DNA of 64,000 nucleotides from CALKJU01 sp035326425 (GTDB lineage Bacteria > Pseudomonadota > Alphaproteobacteria > Geminicoccales > Geminicoccaceae), in contig DAOLFG010000021.1 in NCBI GenBank assembly GCA_035326425.1, positions 7,254 through 71,253 on the forward strand. Reading direction: 5' to 3'. Every line of letters starts with the position of its first letter. The first letter of the stretch is position 1. This document shows positions 48,996 to 58,546 of the stretch, in pieces. The notes beneath the pieces were generated by a model. It did not search any database. It was given only the letters and a program-made list of their open reading frames with translations, and had not been told where the DNA came from. Position numbers and translations under genes: made by a program.

Positions 48996-51550
48996 CCGGC
49001 ACTGCGATCGACGTGCCCGACTTCTCGCTCATCGTCCTGATCGGTGCGACGGGCTCGGGCAAGAGCACCTTCGCGGGCAGGCATTTCAAGCCGACCGAGG
49101 TCATCTCTTCGGATCGGGCGCGCGCCCTCGTTTCGGATGACGAGAACGACCAGGCGGTCAGCGCCGATGCCTTCGATCTCGTGCGGGTTGTCGCCGAGAA
49201 GCGGCTGAAAAACCGCAAGCTCACCGTGGTCGACGCCACAAATGTGCGCGCACCTGACCGCAAGCATTGGGTGGAGATCGCACGTCGTTGGCATGCGCTT
49301 CCCGTCGCCATCGTTCTCGATCCGGGGCTGCAGGTGTGCATCGAGCGCAACAGGCTGCGCCCCGATCGGAATTTCGGGCCGGGCGTGCCCCAGCGCATGA
49401 TCTCGGAAATCCGCAAAGGCCTGCGCGGTCTTCAGCGCGAAGGCTTCCGGCAGGTCTGGAAGCTCGAAAGCGTGGCCGACATCGAGGCCGCAACCGTCGA
49501 GCGCCGGCCGCTCTGGACCGACAGGCGCGATGATGCGGGTCCCTTCGACATCGTCGGCGACGTTCACGGCTGTGCCAACGAGCTGGAAGCACTGCTGGCT
49601 GCGCTCGGCTATCGGCTCACTTGGGCGGACGGGCACGCGGTGAGCATCGAGGCGCCGCACGGCCGCAGGCTGGTGTTCGTCGGCGATCTCGTCGACCGCG
49701 GCCCACGCTCGCCCGATGTGATCCGCATCGCCATGGCTGCCGTCGCCGCGGGCGGCTACGCCGTGCAAGGCAATCACGACGCCAAGCTCCTGCGCTGGAT
49801 GGAGGGACGCAACGTCAAGATTGCGCACGGCCTCCAGGGGACGATCGAGCAGCTGGCCGGCGAGGCCGACGCGTTCAGGGCTGGCGCCAAGGCGTTCCTC
49901 CATGACCTGCGCAGCCACTATTGGCTCGATGGCGGCAAGCTAGCCGTCGCCCATGCCGGCCTCAGGCAGGAGATGATCGGCCGCGGCTCGCCTGCGGTTC
50001 GTGACTTCGCGCTCTACGGCGAGACCACCGGCGAAACCGACGAGTTCGGCTTGCCCGTGCGTGCCGACTGGGCGGCGAGCTATCGTGGCGACTGCGCCGT
50101 TGTCTACGGACATACGCCCGTGGTCGATGCCGAGTGGGTCAACAACACGATCTGCATCGATACCGGCTGCGTCTTCGGCGGCAGGCTCACGGCCCTGCGC
50201 TGGCCCGAGCGCGAGCTGGTCGGCGTGCCGGCGGCGCGGACCTACTTCGAGCCCGCCAAGCCGCTGGCCGTACCGGCCTCGTCGCGCAGCCTGCAGAGCG
50301 CCGCCGACGATCTCCTCGACTACGCCGACGTCTCCGGGCGGCGGTGGATCGACACCACGCTCATGAAGCGGATCGTCGTGGCCGAGGAGAACGCCGCCGC
50401 GGCACTCGAGGCGATGAGCCGGTTCGCCATCGCACCGCAGTGGCTGATCCATCTGCCGCCGACCATGTCCCCGGTGGAGACGAGCCGGCGCGAAGGCTGG
50501 CTCGAGCGCCCGGAAGAGGCATTCGCGTTCTTCCGCGAGCGCGGTCAGGGCGAGGTCGTGCTCGAAGAGAAGCACATGGGCTCGCGCGCCGTTGTCGCGC
50601 TCTGTCGCGACGCAGGCGTTGCCCGCGCCCGGTTCGGTACGGTGACCGATGAGGCCGGTGCCATCTGGACCCGCACCGGCAGGGCCTTCTTCAGCGACGC
50701 CGCCGTGAGCGAAGCCGTCCTGGATCGCCTGAGGGTCGCGGTGTCGGAGGCCGGCCTGTGGGACGATCTCGGGACGGACTGGCTGCTGTTCGACACCGAA
50801 ATCATGCCGTGGTCGGCCAAGGCGTCGAGCCTGATCGAGAACCAGTATGCGCCGGTGGCCGCGTCATCGCAGGCTGGGCTCGGCGCGGCCCTGGATGCCG
50901 CAAAGCGTACAGCGGAGCGCGGTGTACCGATGGAGGCGCTGCTGCAGCGCACGGAAGATCGGCTGAAGCGGGCGTCCAGATACGCCTCGGCCTGGGCGCC
51001 CTATGTGTGGCCGGTAGGCGGCATCGACGACCTCCGCGTCGCCCCCTTCCACCTGCTCGCCAGCGAAGGTGCCGTGCACTTCGACAAGCCTCACGCGTGG
51101 CACATGGAGGTCATGGGACGGCTGTCGAAATCGGGGCACCGGCTGATCCAGGGCACGAGGTGGCGCAGCCTGAGTCTCGGGGACGAAGCGGCCTGCGCCG
51201 AGGCCGTCGCATGGTGGGAGGAGCTGACGGCGGGCGGCGGCGAAGGCATGGTGGTGAAGCCCCACGACTTCGTCGCGCATGGCGCGAAAGGGGTGATCCA
51301 GCCTGCGCTGAAGGTGCGCGGCCCCGAATATCTGCGCATCATCTATGGACCGGAGTATGACGCCCCGGAGCATCTGGAACGTCTCAAGCAGCGCGGCCTC
51401 GGCGGCAAGCGCGCGCTGGCGCTCAAGGAATTTGCGCTCGGCCACGAGGCACTGATCCGATTCGTCGTCCGCCAACCGTTGCGGCGCGTGCATGAATGCG
51501 TCTTCGCCGTGCTGGCGCTGGAGAGCGAGCCGATCGATCCGCGGCTGTGA
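48992..51550 (+). CDS. pnkp: polynucleotide kinase-phosphatase-ligase (bacterial Pnkp)
   Basis: RNA-repair enzyme of 852 residues with three modules. Kinase: GATGSGKST at residues 18-26. Metallophosphatase: DIVGDVHGCANELEALL, VGDLVDRGPRSPDVI, QGNHDAKLL and VYGHTPVV (about 185-390). Nucleotidyltransferase: adenylated K527 in EEKHMGSR, later GEGMVVKP. It heals 2',3'-cyclic phosphate and 5'-OH ends and, with Hen1, seals tRNAs cut by ribotoxins. ATG 48992 sits inside the hen1 stop. All key residues are present, so the gene looks active in an otherwise damaged island. Confidence 0.96.
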   Translation: MTGTAIDVPDFSLIVLIGATGSGKSTFAGRHFKPTEVISSDRARALVSDDENDQAVSADAFDLVRVVAEKRLKNRKLTVVDATNVRAPDRKHWVEIARRWHALPVAIVLDPGLQVCIERNRLRPDRNFGPGVPQRMISEIRKGLRGLQREGFRQVWKLESVADIEAATVERRPLWTDRRDDAGPFDIVGDVHGCANELEALLAALGYRLTWADGHAVSIEAPHGRRLVFVGDLVDRGPRSPDVIRIAMAAVAAGGYAVQGNHDAKLLRWMEGRNVKIAHGLQGTIEQLAGEADAFRAGAKAFLHDLRSHYWLDGGKLAVAHAGLRQEMIGRGSPAVRDFALYGETTGETDEFGLPVRADWAASYRGDCAVVYGHTPVVDAEWVNNTICIDTGCVFGGRLTALRWPERELVGVPAARTYFEPAKPLAVPASSRSLQSAADDLLDYADVSGRRWIDTTLMKRIVVAEENAAAALEAMSRFAIAPQWLIHLPPTMSPVETSRREGWLERPEEAFAFFRERGQGEVVLEEKHMGSRAVVALCRDAGVARARFGTVTDEAGAIWTRTGRAFFSDAAVSEAVLDRLRVAVSEAGLWDDLGTDWLLFDTEIMPWSAKASSLIENQYAPVAASSQAGLGAALDAAKRTAERGVPMEALLQRTEDRLKRASRYASAWAPYVWPVGGIDDLRVAPFHLLASEGAVHFDKPHAWHMEVMGRLSKSGHRLIQGTRWRSLSLGDEAACAEAVAWWEELTAGGGEGMVVKPHDFVAHGAKGVIQPALKVRGPEYLRIIYGPEYDAPEHLERLKQRGLGGKRALALKEFALGHEALIRFVVRQPLRRVHECVFAVLALESEPIDPRL

Positions 51551-51904
51551 TCGGTATCGGCTTCGTCAGGAAGGCATGACAACGGCCGAGCCCGTTCGAG
51601 TGTCAGCGGCGGGCGATTCTCTCTGTCGGCATGCTCGGGATTGAAATCCGGCGCGAGGGCGAGGTGCGGCACGTCGTGGCGCAACGGCTGCACGACCTCA
51701 CGGTTCTGCTGGCCTGCCCGGGTCGGCGCGATACGGCCTTCCCGTTGGCGAATGGGTGGGGCGACGAGGCCCGTAGCGGCGGCTCCGGTCCTAGTCCGAG
51801 GGGCAAGCCGCCAAGGAGCGTGAAGGCACGGGACATGTTCGTGCCGGACCTGCGTATCGACAGGCGGCGACCGAGGATGCAGAGCTTTCGATTATTGACC
51901 CAAA
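51551..51904. other. stretch without a recognisable gene
   Basis: Between pnkp and the second 85-bp repeat. An open frame on the plus strand (from 51631) shows no family features. Nothing functional is seen. Confidence 0.5.
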
Positions 51905-51988
51905 GGCCGGGTACACCCCACCGCCCCCCAATCTTGGGTCCCATCTGCCAACGGGTCCCCCGAATGAGCCTCGTGCTCTACAAATCCG
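51905..51988 (+). repeat. 85-bp direct repeat, copy 2 (right of hen1-pnkp)
   Basis: Same orientation as copy 1 at 47358-47442 and sharing GGGTCCCCCGAATGAGCCTC exactly. The two copies bracket the hen1-pnkp operon. Its right end touches the stop codon of the SRAP remnant. Confidence 0.8.
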
Positions 51989-52160
51989 AGCCGCCGCCAT
52001 CCTCCTTGTTGCCCTGCGCCACGATCTTAGCAAGCCGTCCGGCAACGGCCGCTGCAGCTTCAGCGCCTCCTCGGTTGGCGCCATCATCCAGGTCTCGATC
52101 TCCACCTCGGTCGTCAGGATCACGGGGATGGCCTTTGGATGGAGCGCGCCGACCCTCCCG
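51978..52160 (-). pseudogene. SRAP (YedK/HMCES-like) C-terminal remnant
   Basis: Minus-strand reading gives VGALHPKAIPVILTTEVEIE and WMMAPTEEALKLQRPLPDGL, then after a one-base shift KIVAQGNKEDGGG and a stop at 51978. This is the last 55 or so residues of an SOS response-associated peptidase, a DNA abasic-site crosslinker. The catalytic Cys2 part is missing. SRAP and DnaE2 genes are often neighbours in alphaproteobacteria, and DnaE2 scraps follow here. Confidence 0.75.
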
Positions 52161-52230
52161 CGGATGGATCAGCGAGGCCGGTTCCGATCTCACCCCGACA
52201 GCCGACCTCCTGCCATGACGGGGCCGTGCA

Positions 52231-52605
52231 TTAGCTCGGGCCGATGTGCGGCTCCATCAGCTCGATCCTGTTTCCGAATGGGTCGCTCACGTACACGCGG
52301 GCGTAGCCCTCCAGCGGCTCGTCCGTCCCGACCTGATGGCCGGCCTCGCCGAGTGCGGCCACGAGCCCCGCCAGGTCTTCGACGAGGAACGCCGGATGGG
52401 CCTTGCGGGCGGGCCGGAAGTCCGCCTCCACGCCGAGGTGGACCTTGAGCTCCCCGAGCTGGAACCAGCAGCCCCCGCGCCGGGCGAGGTGCGGCGGTTT
52501 GGCCACCTCCGGGATGCCGAGGACGCCCTCGTAGAAGGCGCGGGCCTCTGCCTCGCAGCCCGGCGGCATGGCGAGCTGGACGTGATCGATCGACCTGACC
52601 GGCAT
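52231..52605 (-). CDS. VOC/glyoxalase superfamily protein
   Basis: A 124-residue single vicinal-oxygen-chelate domain pair (SIDHVQLAMPPGCEAEARAF at the start, YVSDPFGNRIELME near the end with the metal-ligand Glu). ATG 52605 is chosen over an upstream ATG at 52623. Specific activity unknown; such proteins include lyases, dioxygenases and antibiotic-binding proteins. It appears intact. Confidence 0.88.
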   Translation of the reverse strand: MPVRSIDHVQLAMPPGCEAEARAFYEGVLGIPEVAKPPHLARRGGCWFQLGELKVHLGVEADFRPARKAHPAFLVEDLAGLVAALGEAGHQVGTDEPLEGYARVYVSDPFGNRIELMEPHIGPS

Positions 52606-52700
52606 CGCCAGCCTCCGATGCATTTGTCAGCTATGACGCTACTCGAGACCACGGAGGCTTGACAGACACCGCCTCATACAAGGCTCTTCGCCCCCGTCGC

Positions 52701-52770
52701 GGACCTATGGCGCTGGGCCGACGTGCCGGTCTCCAGCCTGACCCGGTTCGCCGAGGCCGATACCTTCCTC
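52701..52770 (+). pseudogene. short DnaE2-like scrap
   Basis: DLWRWADVPVSSLTRFAEAD reads like the DnaE2 segment ELWRRAGVPASSLARLAQAD found again at 53687. About 23 codons only. This suggests a duplicated or diverged piece of the same gene. The rest of 52606-52960 shows nothing else that I recognise. Confidence 0.45.
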
Positions 52771-52960
52771 TCGGTCTCTGTGGAGAGTGACGCAATAGCT
52801 GAGGTTCGGCCCGTCGCATTCCATTGGCGTCTGGGCGCACCGGCGGGCGCGGCGTATGTCCCGTTGACGTCGCTGGCCGGTCCGGTCGAGGTCTCATCCG
52901 GGTTGGCAGCGAGGCAGGGGTGAACACAGCGTGTGCATCATGGCGGCGTGGAGGGCGAGC

Positions 52961-53398
52961 ATGGCCCTAGAACTGCGGCACTTGCTCGAAGACGCGTTCC
53001 CCGGCGAGGAGGCCCGCTACTTTGCCCCAATGTCCATCGGCGGTTCGCCGTCCGCCGCTGATTCGGGCGCGGCCGCCATCCTGGACGGGACCAAGACCTC
53101 ATCCGCGCACTGGGACTGGCCGGACGGACGCATTCCCTTCGTGGGCGCGTTGAGCGTCTTGCTGGACGGGCAGGGCCGTGCCCGCGCGATCGTGGAGACC
53201 GAGCGCGTCGAGATCGTGTCGTTTGGGTCGATCGACGAAGACTTCGCCCGCTCCTACGGCGAAGGGGAGCGAACGCTCGCTTGGTGGCGGTCGGAGGAAC
53301 GGGCGTGGTACCGCGCTGCGGCCGCGCGCCATGGCGAGGACTTCTCCGACGATACCCCGCTCATCTGCGAGTGGATTGCCGTGGTACGGCGGCTCTGA
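52961..53398 (+). CDS. ASCH-domain protein
   Basis: A 145-residue protein of the ASCH (PUA-like, RNA-binding) family: GTKTSSAHWDWPDGRIPFVG, VLLDGQGRARAIVETERVEI, FARSYGEGERTLAWWR, LICEWIAVV. ATG 52961 follows GGAGGG at about 5 bases. Some members are RNA ribonucleases or amidohydrolases. It sits between two DnaE2 scraps and appears intact, so it was probably inserted into or beside that gene. Confidence 0.85.
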   Translation: MALELRHLLEDAFPGEEARYFAPMSIGGSPSAADSGAAAILDGTKTSSAHWDWPDGRIPFVGALSVLLDGQGRARAIVETERVEIVSFGSIDEDFARSYGEGERTLAWWRSEERAWYRAAAARHGEDFSDDTPLICEWIAVVRRL

Positions 53399-53445
53399 CC
53401 GCCGTCGCGAACCAGGACGAGGTTTGCAGCGGCTGGGCTGCCACC

Positions 53446-54200
53446 GCACTGTTCAACAGCCAGCCCATGGGCTTCTATGCCCCGGCGCAGATCGTCAGGG
53501 ATGCCAGGGAGCATGGCGTCGAGGTCAGGCCGGTCTGCGCCCTGGCCTTGCCCTTGGACTGCACGCTTGAGCCCGCCGGTGACGGCTTCGCGGTGCGGTT
53601 GGGCCTACGCATGTTCAGGGGCCTCGCTAACGCCGATGCTGCCCGACCGGTCGTCGCGAGGGTGAGACGCCGTTCACGTGTATTGAGAGCTGTGGCGCCG
53701 CGCCGGCGTGCCGGCATCGAGCCTCGCCCGCCTGGCCCAGGCCGACGCCTTCCATGCCCTGGGCCTGAGCCGCCGCCAGGCCTTGTGGGCGGTGAAGGCG
53801 CTGCGTGACGCGCCGCTGCCGTTGTTCCTGGCCGCAGATGAGTGCGAGCGCGCCCTGCTGCCGGGGACACACGAGCCGCCCACGATCCTGGCGCCGATGA
53901 CCGAGGGCCGCGAGGTCGTCGAGGACTATGGCCATCTCGGGCTGACGCTGCGGCAGCACCCGGTGGCCTTCCTGCGTGCCGAGCTGGCTGCCCAGCGCTA
54001 CCGGAGCTGCGCCGAGGCCAACCTCGTGCCCGACCGCCGCCCCGCCCGCGTCGCCGGCCTGGTGCTGGTGCGGCAGATGCCGGGCTCGGCCAAGGGCGTG
54101 CTGTTCGTCACCCTCGAGGACGAGACCGGGGTGGCCAACCTCGTCGTCTGGCCGACGCTGTTCGAGCGGCAGCGTGGGCTGGCCGAACGCGCGCGTGTAC
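53446..54200 (+). pseudogene. DnaE2 error-prone polymerase C-terminal remnant
   Basis: Frame one: ALFNSQPMGFYAPAQIVRDA and CTLEPAGDGFAVRLGLRM, the well-known DnaE2 segment before the helix-hairpin region. A frameshift near 53670 moves to ELWRRAGVPASSLARLAQAD and, further on, AHRGHTR-free OB-fold sequence with VAGLVLVRQMPGSAKGVLFV and DETGVANLVVWP. Homology ends abruptly near 54200 at a junction with the antisense helicase gene. About 250 of some 1,080 residues remain; the polymerase domain is gone. Confidence 0.82.
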
Positions 54201-55186
54201 AGCTCGTAGCCGATGCCGGTCAGCGGCCGGACGGTGATGCGGTCCGCGATGGCGGGCTCGTTGCCGACGAGGGTGCGGAGCCTCGCCTGCAGTGCGTTGG
54301 CCAGCGCCTTCGAGAAGGTCGTCAGCAGCAACTTCGCCTGCGGCTGGCGGCGCGCGAGGTGGACGGCACGGTGCAGGGCCACGATCGTCTTGCCGGTACC
54401 GGCCGAGCCGGTGACCCTGGCCGGTCCATTGAAGCGACGTTCGACCAGGCGGCGTTGCGAGGGGTGGAGGAATACCGCCCATTTCTCCCAGGGCGCCTCC
54501 AGCGCCCGTTCCAGCTCCTCCTGGCTGGCAACGGTGCGGAAGCGGCGTTGGGCATCGGGATGACTGAACGGGTCGGCGTCGGCTGCGATCGGCGGTGGCG
54601 GCTCCGGCGTCCCGCCCGTCGCGAACTGGAGCAGGGCCTCCATCGCCTCCTGCGGCAGGTGCGGCGCCAGATCGAGCAGGTCGTCCGTGGGCGTGCGCCT
54701 GACACCCTCGAGCCATTCCCCAGGCACACCGAAGCCGAGCAGCGTGTCGTCATCGGTGTTTGCGAAAGGATAAGAGTGAAATTGCCGGACGACACTGGGC
54801 TGTTCGAAGGACAGGTGGGACGACGCCGCAGATGAGAACTCTGCCCTGTCCTCGACACGCCGACGCAGCTCCACGAGCTGCGCAGCCCCCGTCTTGGGAT
54901 GGCGCTCGATCCGGCGACGCTCGGCCCATCTGTAGGCGGCGTCGTGGTGATCGACATAGGCGAGCAGCAGACTGGACTCCGTCCGATGCACGATCAGCCG
55001 GATGTCGGCGTTCACTCGCACCGACCAGAAATTCCTGTCCTGGGCACGGTCGAGCTTGTGGAACACATGGCCCGGCGACGCCGGCTCCAGCTGCAGGTCC
55101 ATGGCGGTGATCTTGACCGCCTTCTGCTCCTGGGCGTTCAGCCTGCCGAGGCTGGCGGTGAAGGTATCGGCGATACGGAACTCCAT
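54181..55186 (-). pseudogene. UvrD-like helicase with RelE-like N-terminal domain, 3'-truncated
   Basis: From ATG 55186 the first 95 residues (FHKLDRAQDRNFWSVRVN, DIRLIVHR, LLAYVDHHDAAYRWAERR) look like a RelE/HigB-type toxin fold. Then a linker, and a UvrD/AAA start with a Q-motif-like LHPSQRRLVERRF and Walker A VTGSAGTGKTIVAL (about residue 262), then LLLTTFSKALANALQARL. True coding stops near 54181 (YELYTRAFGQP) where DnaE2 DNA begins; the frame runs on antisense to 53627. Helicase motifs II-VI are lost. Last gene of the Res-Mod operon. Confidence 0.78.
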
Positions 55187-55192
55187 GGCGCG

Positions 55193-55636
55193 CTACCGCT
55201 GCCGGCGCCTGATGACCGCATCCCGCCTTTGCTCGATGGCGGCGATCTCGTGGAGGAACGCGGCCCGTCGCTGAGATGCACGCCCACGCGCTGCATTGTC
55301 GTCACAGGACTGCTCGACCAGATAGCGTAGGCCCGCGCGTGCCGCCTGGATGATGGGCTCTTCCAGCTCGCCGGCCCGGCCGGTGTCCCGGATGTTCTCG
55401 ACCGCCTCCTTGAACAAGCGCGACCACGACAGCGGCTCGGGACAACGCTCGATCAACTCCAGCGCGCGGTCCATTCTCATGGCCGCTCGATAGGTGCCGG
55501 TCCACGGATCCTCGGCGGCGATGGCGCGCAACAGATCGCGCAGCACGTCGGCGATCTCGAAGGCGATGGTCTCGGGCGTGGCGTTCGCACGCAGCAGAGC
55601 CTCGCCGAAGTCCTCTACGTCGGTCGGATCGGCCAT
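55193..55636 (-). CDS. small hypothetical protein in the Res-Mod operon
   Basis: A 147-residue soluble, helix-rich protein. No known motif; one notable feature is a C-terminal Arg-rich helix (QRRDAVIRRRQR). Its start lies 1 bp from the end of mod and its stop 6 bp from the helicase start, so it is part of the operon. It could be a specificity or immunity partner, but nothing in the sequence proves this. Confidence 0.7.
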   Translation of the reverse strand: MADPTDVEDFGEALLRANATPETIAFEIADVLRDLLRAIAAEDPWTGTYRAAMRMDRALELIERCPEPLSWSRLFKEAVENIRDTGRAGELEEPIIQAARAGLRYLVEQSCDDNAARGRASQRRAAFLHEIAAIEQRRDAVIRRRQR

Positions 55637-55637
55637 C

Positions 55638-58532
55638 TCACGCCACCCCGAACACCTTCATCGCCTCGTCGCCAAGGTGATTGATCACCTTCACCGCGAT
55701 CCGCCCGGTGCTCGGCTTGGCGAACGGCCGCGACACCTCGCTGTTGAGGCTGGACCAGGCCTCCTCGTCGATCTCGGCCTTCAGGGTCGTCTTCAGCGCC
55801 TTGTAGGGGTCGTTGGCGCCCAGGAAGTAGGCGTGGCGGACGAAGAAGCTCTCCTCGTCGTAGTCGGTGTCGATCATCCACAGTGCGATGCCTTCCGGCC
55901 CCTCGGAGACGACCTCGCCGGTCTGTGGCTTGAAGACGTCGACCCCCCTGATGCGCACGCGGACCTGGTCCTCGCCCGCATCCTCGATGGCGATGTCGGG
56001 CTCGCCGAAGATCACGAACAGATTGCCGGCAGCCGTGGCCTTGAGGTCGGTCGCCATGTGCAGGTCGGGGTTCATCCGCGCCTTCAGGATGCGGACACGG
56101 CCGAGCTTCTCGACCTCGGCGGAACGGGCATCGAAGCTGAAGGCGCAGGCGATCAGAACATCGAAGCCGGCGTCGCCGGCCTCGCGGGCGGCCGCCATCA
56201 GGTCGGGCCGAGCGACGGTGCCGAATTCCGGGCCAATCATGATCGCCGCCCGACGCTCGGTCTCGCCTTCCAGGAAGCGGCCCTCGGCGCAAACCTGCTT
56301 GCCCGGCCAGCCGGTCAGCGAGGTGAAGGCGATGCGGTCCTCCTTGTGCGCCTGCTGCACACCGGCGGTACGCAAATTCTCGAGTATGGACTGCGCAAAG
56401 TCGCGCACGCCGGTCTCGCGGTCGGTCGAGGCGCGGCGGCGCTCGCTGGCTTCCAGCGGGTCGACCAGGCCGTCCTCGGCGTCGAAGGCCAGCAGCCGGT
56501 GCGGCGACAGGCTCTCGACCGTGAACGGCCCGGCGACGCGCACCCGCGCATTGTCGACATAGGGCTTGTCGTAGAGATACTCGAACTCGGCCTTGGCGGC
56601 GATCGACGCGTCGATCTCCTTCTGCCGGGCGATGCGGGCCTCCCAAAAGGCGGCGAGCGGCTCGGCCGCGGCCTCGGGCCAGTCGGCGGGCGCCTCGCGT
56701 GGCACCTCCCAGTCGAGGAGGGCTCCTGCCGGCGAGTCTTCGCCCGAAGGCAGCTTCACCGCCACGCCGTCGGCCGCGCGGAAATTCACCTCCTTGCCGC
56801 TGCGCCCGCCGGTCGTGATCTTGAAGGGTGTACCGTGACCTTTCAGCGCCGTGTTGAGCTGGGCCAGCGCTTCCACGACCTTCGGCTGCCAGCTCTCCCA
56901 GATGACGTCGATCTCGGCATTGTTGGCGATGGATTTCAGCGTGACGTGCGGCACGCGCTCGTAGACGAAGCCCTGGCGGATGTCGCCGCGCGTCGGCGTC
57001 GTCCGCGGCGCTGTCCGCGTCACCTCCGCCTCCTTCGTCTGCCCTTCGGGGCTGTCGGCGAGAAGGTAGTAGGAGTAGCGGGCACCCATCAGCCGCGAGC
57101 GGGCCAGCGCCAGCGCGACGCGGGAGGTGTCGATGGTGATCCACCGCCGGCCCCACTGCTCCGCAACATAGGCGCTGGTCCCAGAGCCGCAGGTCGGGTC
57201 GAGCACGAGATCGCCGGGGTCCGTAGCCATTAGTACGCAGCGCTGAACAGCCTTCGTGCCGCTTTGCACAACATAGATTTTTTCGTCGGTGAAGCTCCCA
57301 GTGCCAGTATCGTTCCAGACGTTGCTGACCGCCTGCGCTATAAAATCATCCAAAAATCTCACATAAGTCAGGCTATTCTTGGCCTGTCCAATTCGTGATG
57401 CCCTGATGAGGCGGGCCATGCCATGCTCGCCAGTTTTCCAATATCCTTTCCTCGAGCCAAATATTCGGCCGTCGATTGTCACCGGGAAGCTGCCTGGCGG
57501 GCGCTGCGAGGTCAGATTGTCCAGACGATACACCCCGGCGGTTCTGTTCTCGGCGCGCTCCGCATCCGAAAGTAACCTTGATGAACCGTCCTCTCCGCGT
57601 ATCCAGCGGTAAACACCGGATTTATCACTATCAAGATTCTTCGTAACAAGTGGAACTCGAAATTTTGCTAACGAACGACTCCTCGAATACCACAGAATAT
57701 AGTCCGCGGTACCCGCGATGAGTTCGGAAGTCTGCCCCGCTGTCTTAACAACGGTTATCTGAGCGCAAGCATTCTGTGGTCCGAATATCTCATCCATCAG
57801 AGCGCGCACGCGGTGGCCGTTCTCATCCCCTATTTGTACAAAGATGCTGCCGCTCTCGTGCAGCAGGTCTCGGGCTACGGTCAGCCGATCGCACAGGTAT
57901 GTCAGGTACGAGTGTATGCCATCTCGCCACGTATCGCGGAATGCTCGCACCTGCTCTGGCTCGCGGGTGATATGATCCTTGCTTCCGTCCTTTACGTCTC
58001 TCGAAGTCGTCGACCATTGAAAGTTCGAGTTGAATTTGATCCCATAAGGGGGATCAATATAGATACACTGCACCTTGCCGCGCAGCCCCTCGCGCTCGGC
58101 AAGGCTCGCCATCACGCTCAGGCTGTCGCCGAGGATCATCCGGTTCGACCAGTGGGCATCGTGCTGGTAGAACTCGGTCCTGGCCTCGATGTCGGGCAGG
58201 CCGTTGAAGTCGGCGAACAGGTCGGGGGCGGGCGACGCCTCCTCGCGGCGCCGGCGGCTCTGGTGGCGCAAATCCTCGATCAGCGCCTTGGGGTGGACCT
58301 TCTCCTGGATGTAGAGCGGCGGGGCCGGCACCACGAGGTCGGACCAGTCCTGCTCGTCCTTGCCGCGCCAGACCAGCTGCGGGTCGAGGTCGCGGTTGCG
58401 GCGTTCGTAGGCCACGCGCAGCGGCGACTTCTGCTCCGGCCGCATCACCGATTCCAGCTCGGCCGTCGGGATGTTCTTCCGGTTGGCGGCGACATGGGTC
58501 AGCGCCTCGACGCCGATCTCTTTCTTGGCCAT
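55638..58532 (-). CDS. large type III-like DNA methyltransferase (Mod)
   Basis: A beta-class N6-adenine methyltransferase of 964 residues, much longer than usual Mod proteins (about 550-700). DPPYGIKF (about 162) precedes the SAM motif LDPTCGSGTSAYVAEQWG (about 446). The last 450 residues have no motif known to me and may hold target recognition. ATG 58532 is preferred over TTG 58550; GAGGG lies about 9 bases upstream. It follows res closely. Confidence 0.88.
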   Translation of the reverse strand: MAKKEIGVEALTHVAANRKNIPTAELESVMRPEQKSPLRVAYERRNRDLDPQLVWRGKDEQDWSDLVVPAPPLYIQEKVHPKALIEDLRHQSRRRREEASPAPDLFADFNGLPDIEARTEFYQHDAHWSNRMILGDSLSVMASLAEREGLRGKVQCIYIDPPYGIKFNSNFQWSTTSRDVKDGSKDHITREPEQVRAFRDTWRDGIHSYLTYLCDRLTVARDLLHESGSIFVQIGDENGHRVRALMDEIFGPQNACAQITVVKTAGQTSELIAGTADYILWYSRSRSLAKFRVPLVTKNLDSDKSGVYRWIRGEDGSSRLLSDAERAENRTAGVYRLDNLTSQRPPGSFPVTIDGRIFGSRKGYWKTGEHGMARLIRASRIGQAKNSLTYVRFLDDFIAQAVSNVWNDTGTGSFTDEKIYVVQSGTKAVQRCVLMATDPGDLVLDPTCGSGTSAYVAEQWGRRWITIDTSRVALALARSRLMGARYSYYLLADSPEGQTKEAEVTRTAPRTTPTRGDIRQGFVYERVPHVTLKSIANNAEIDVIWESWQPKVVEALAQLNTALKGHGTPFKITTGGRSGKEVNFRAADGVAVKLPSGEDSPAGALLDWEVPREAPADWPEAAAEPLAAFWEARIARQKEIDASIAAKAEFEYLYDKPYVDNARVRVAGPFTVESLSPHRLLAFDAEDGLVDPLEASERRRASTDRETGVRDFAQSILENLRTAGVQQAHKEDRIAFTSLTGWPGKQVCAEGRFLEGETERRAAIMIGPEFGTVARPDLMAAAREAGDAGFDVLIACAFSFDARSAEVEKLGRVRILKARMNPDLHMATDLKATAAGNLFVIFGEPDIAIEDAGEDQVRVRIRGVDVFKPQTGEVVSEGPEGIALWMIDTDYDEESFFVRHAYFLGANDPYKALKTTLKAEIDEEAWSSLNSEVSRPFAKPSTGRIAVKVINHLGDEAMKVFGVA

Positions 58533-58546
58533 GCTTCGAAAATCCC

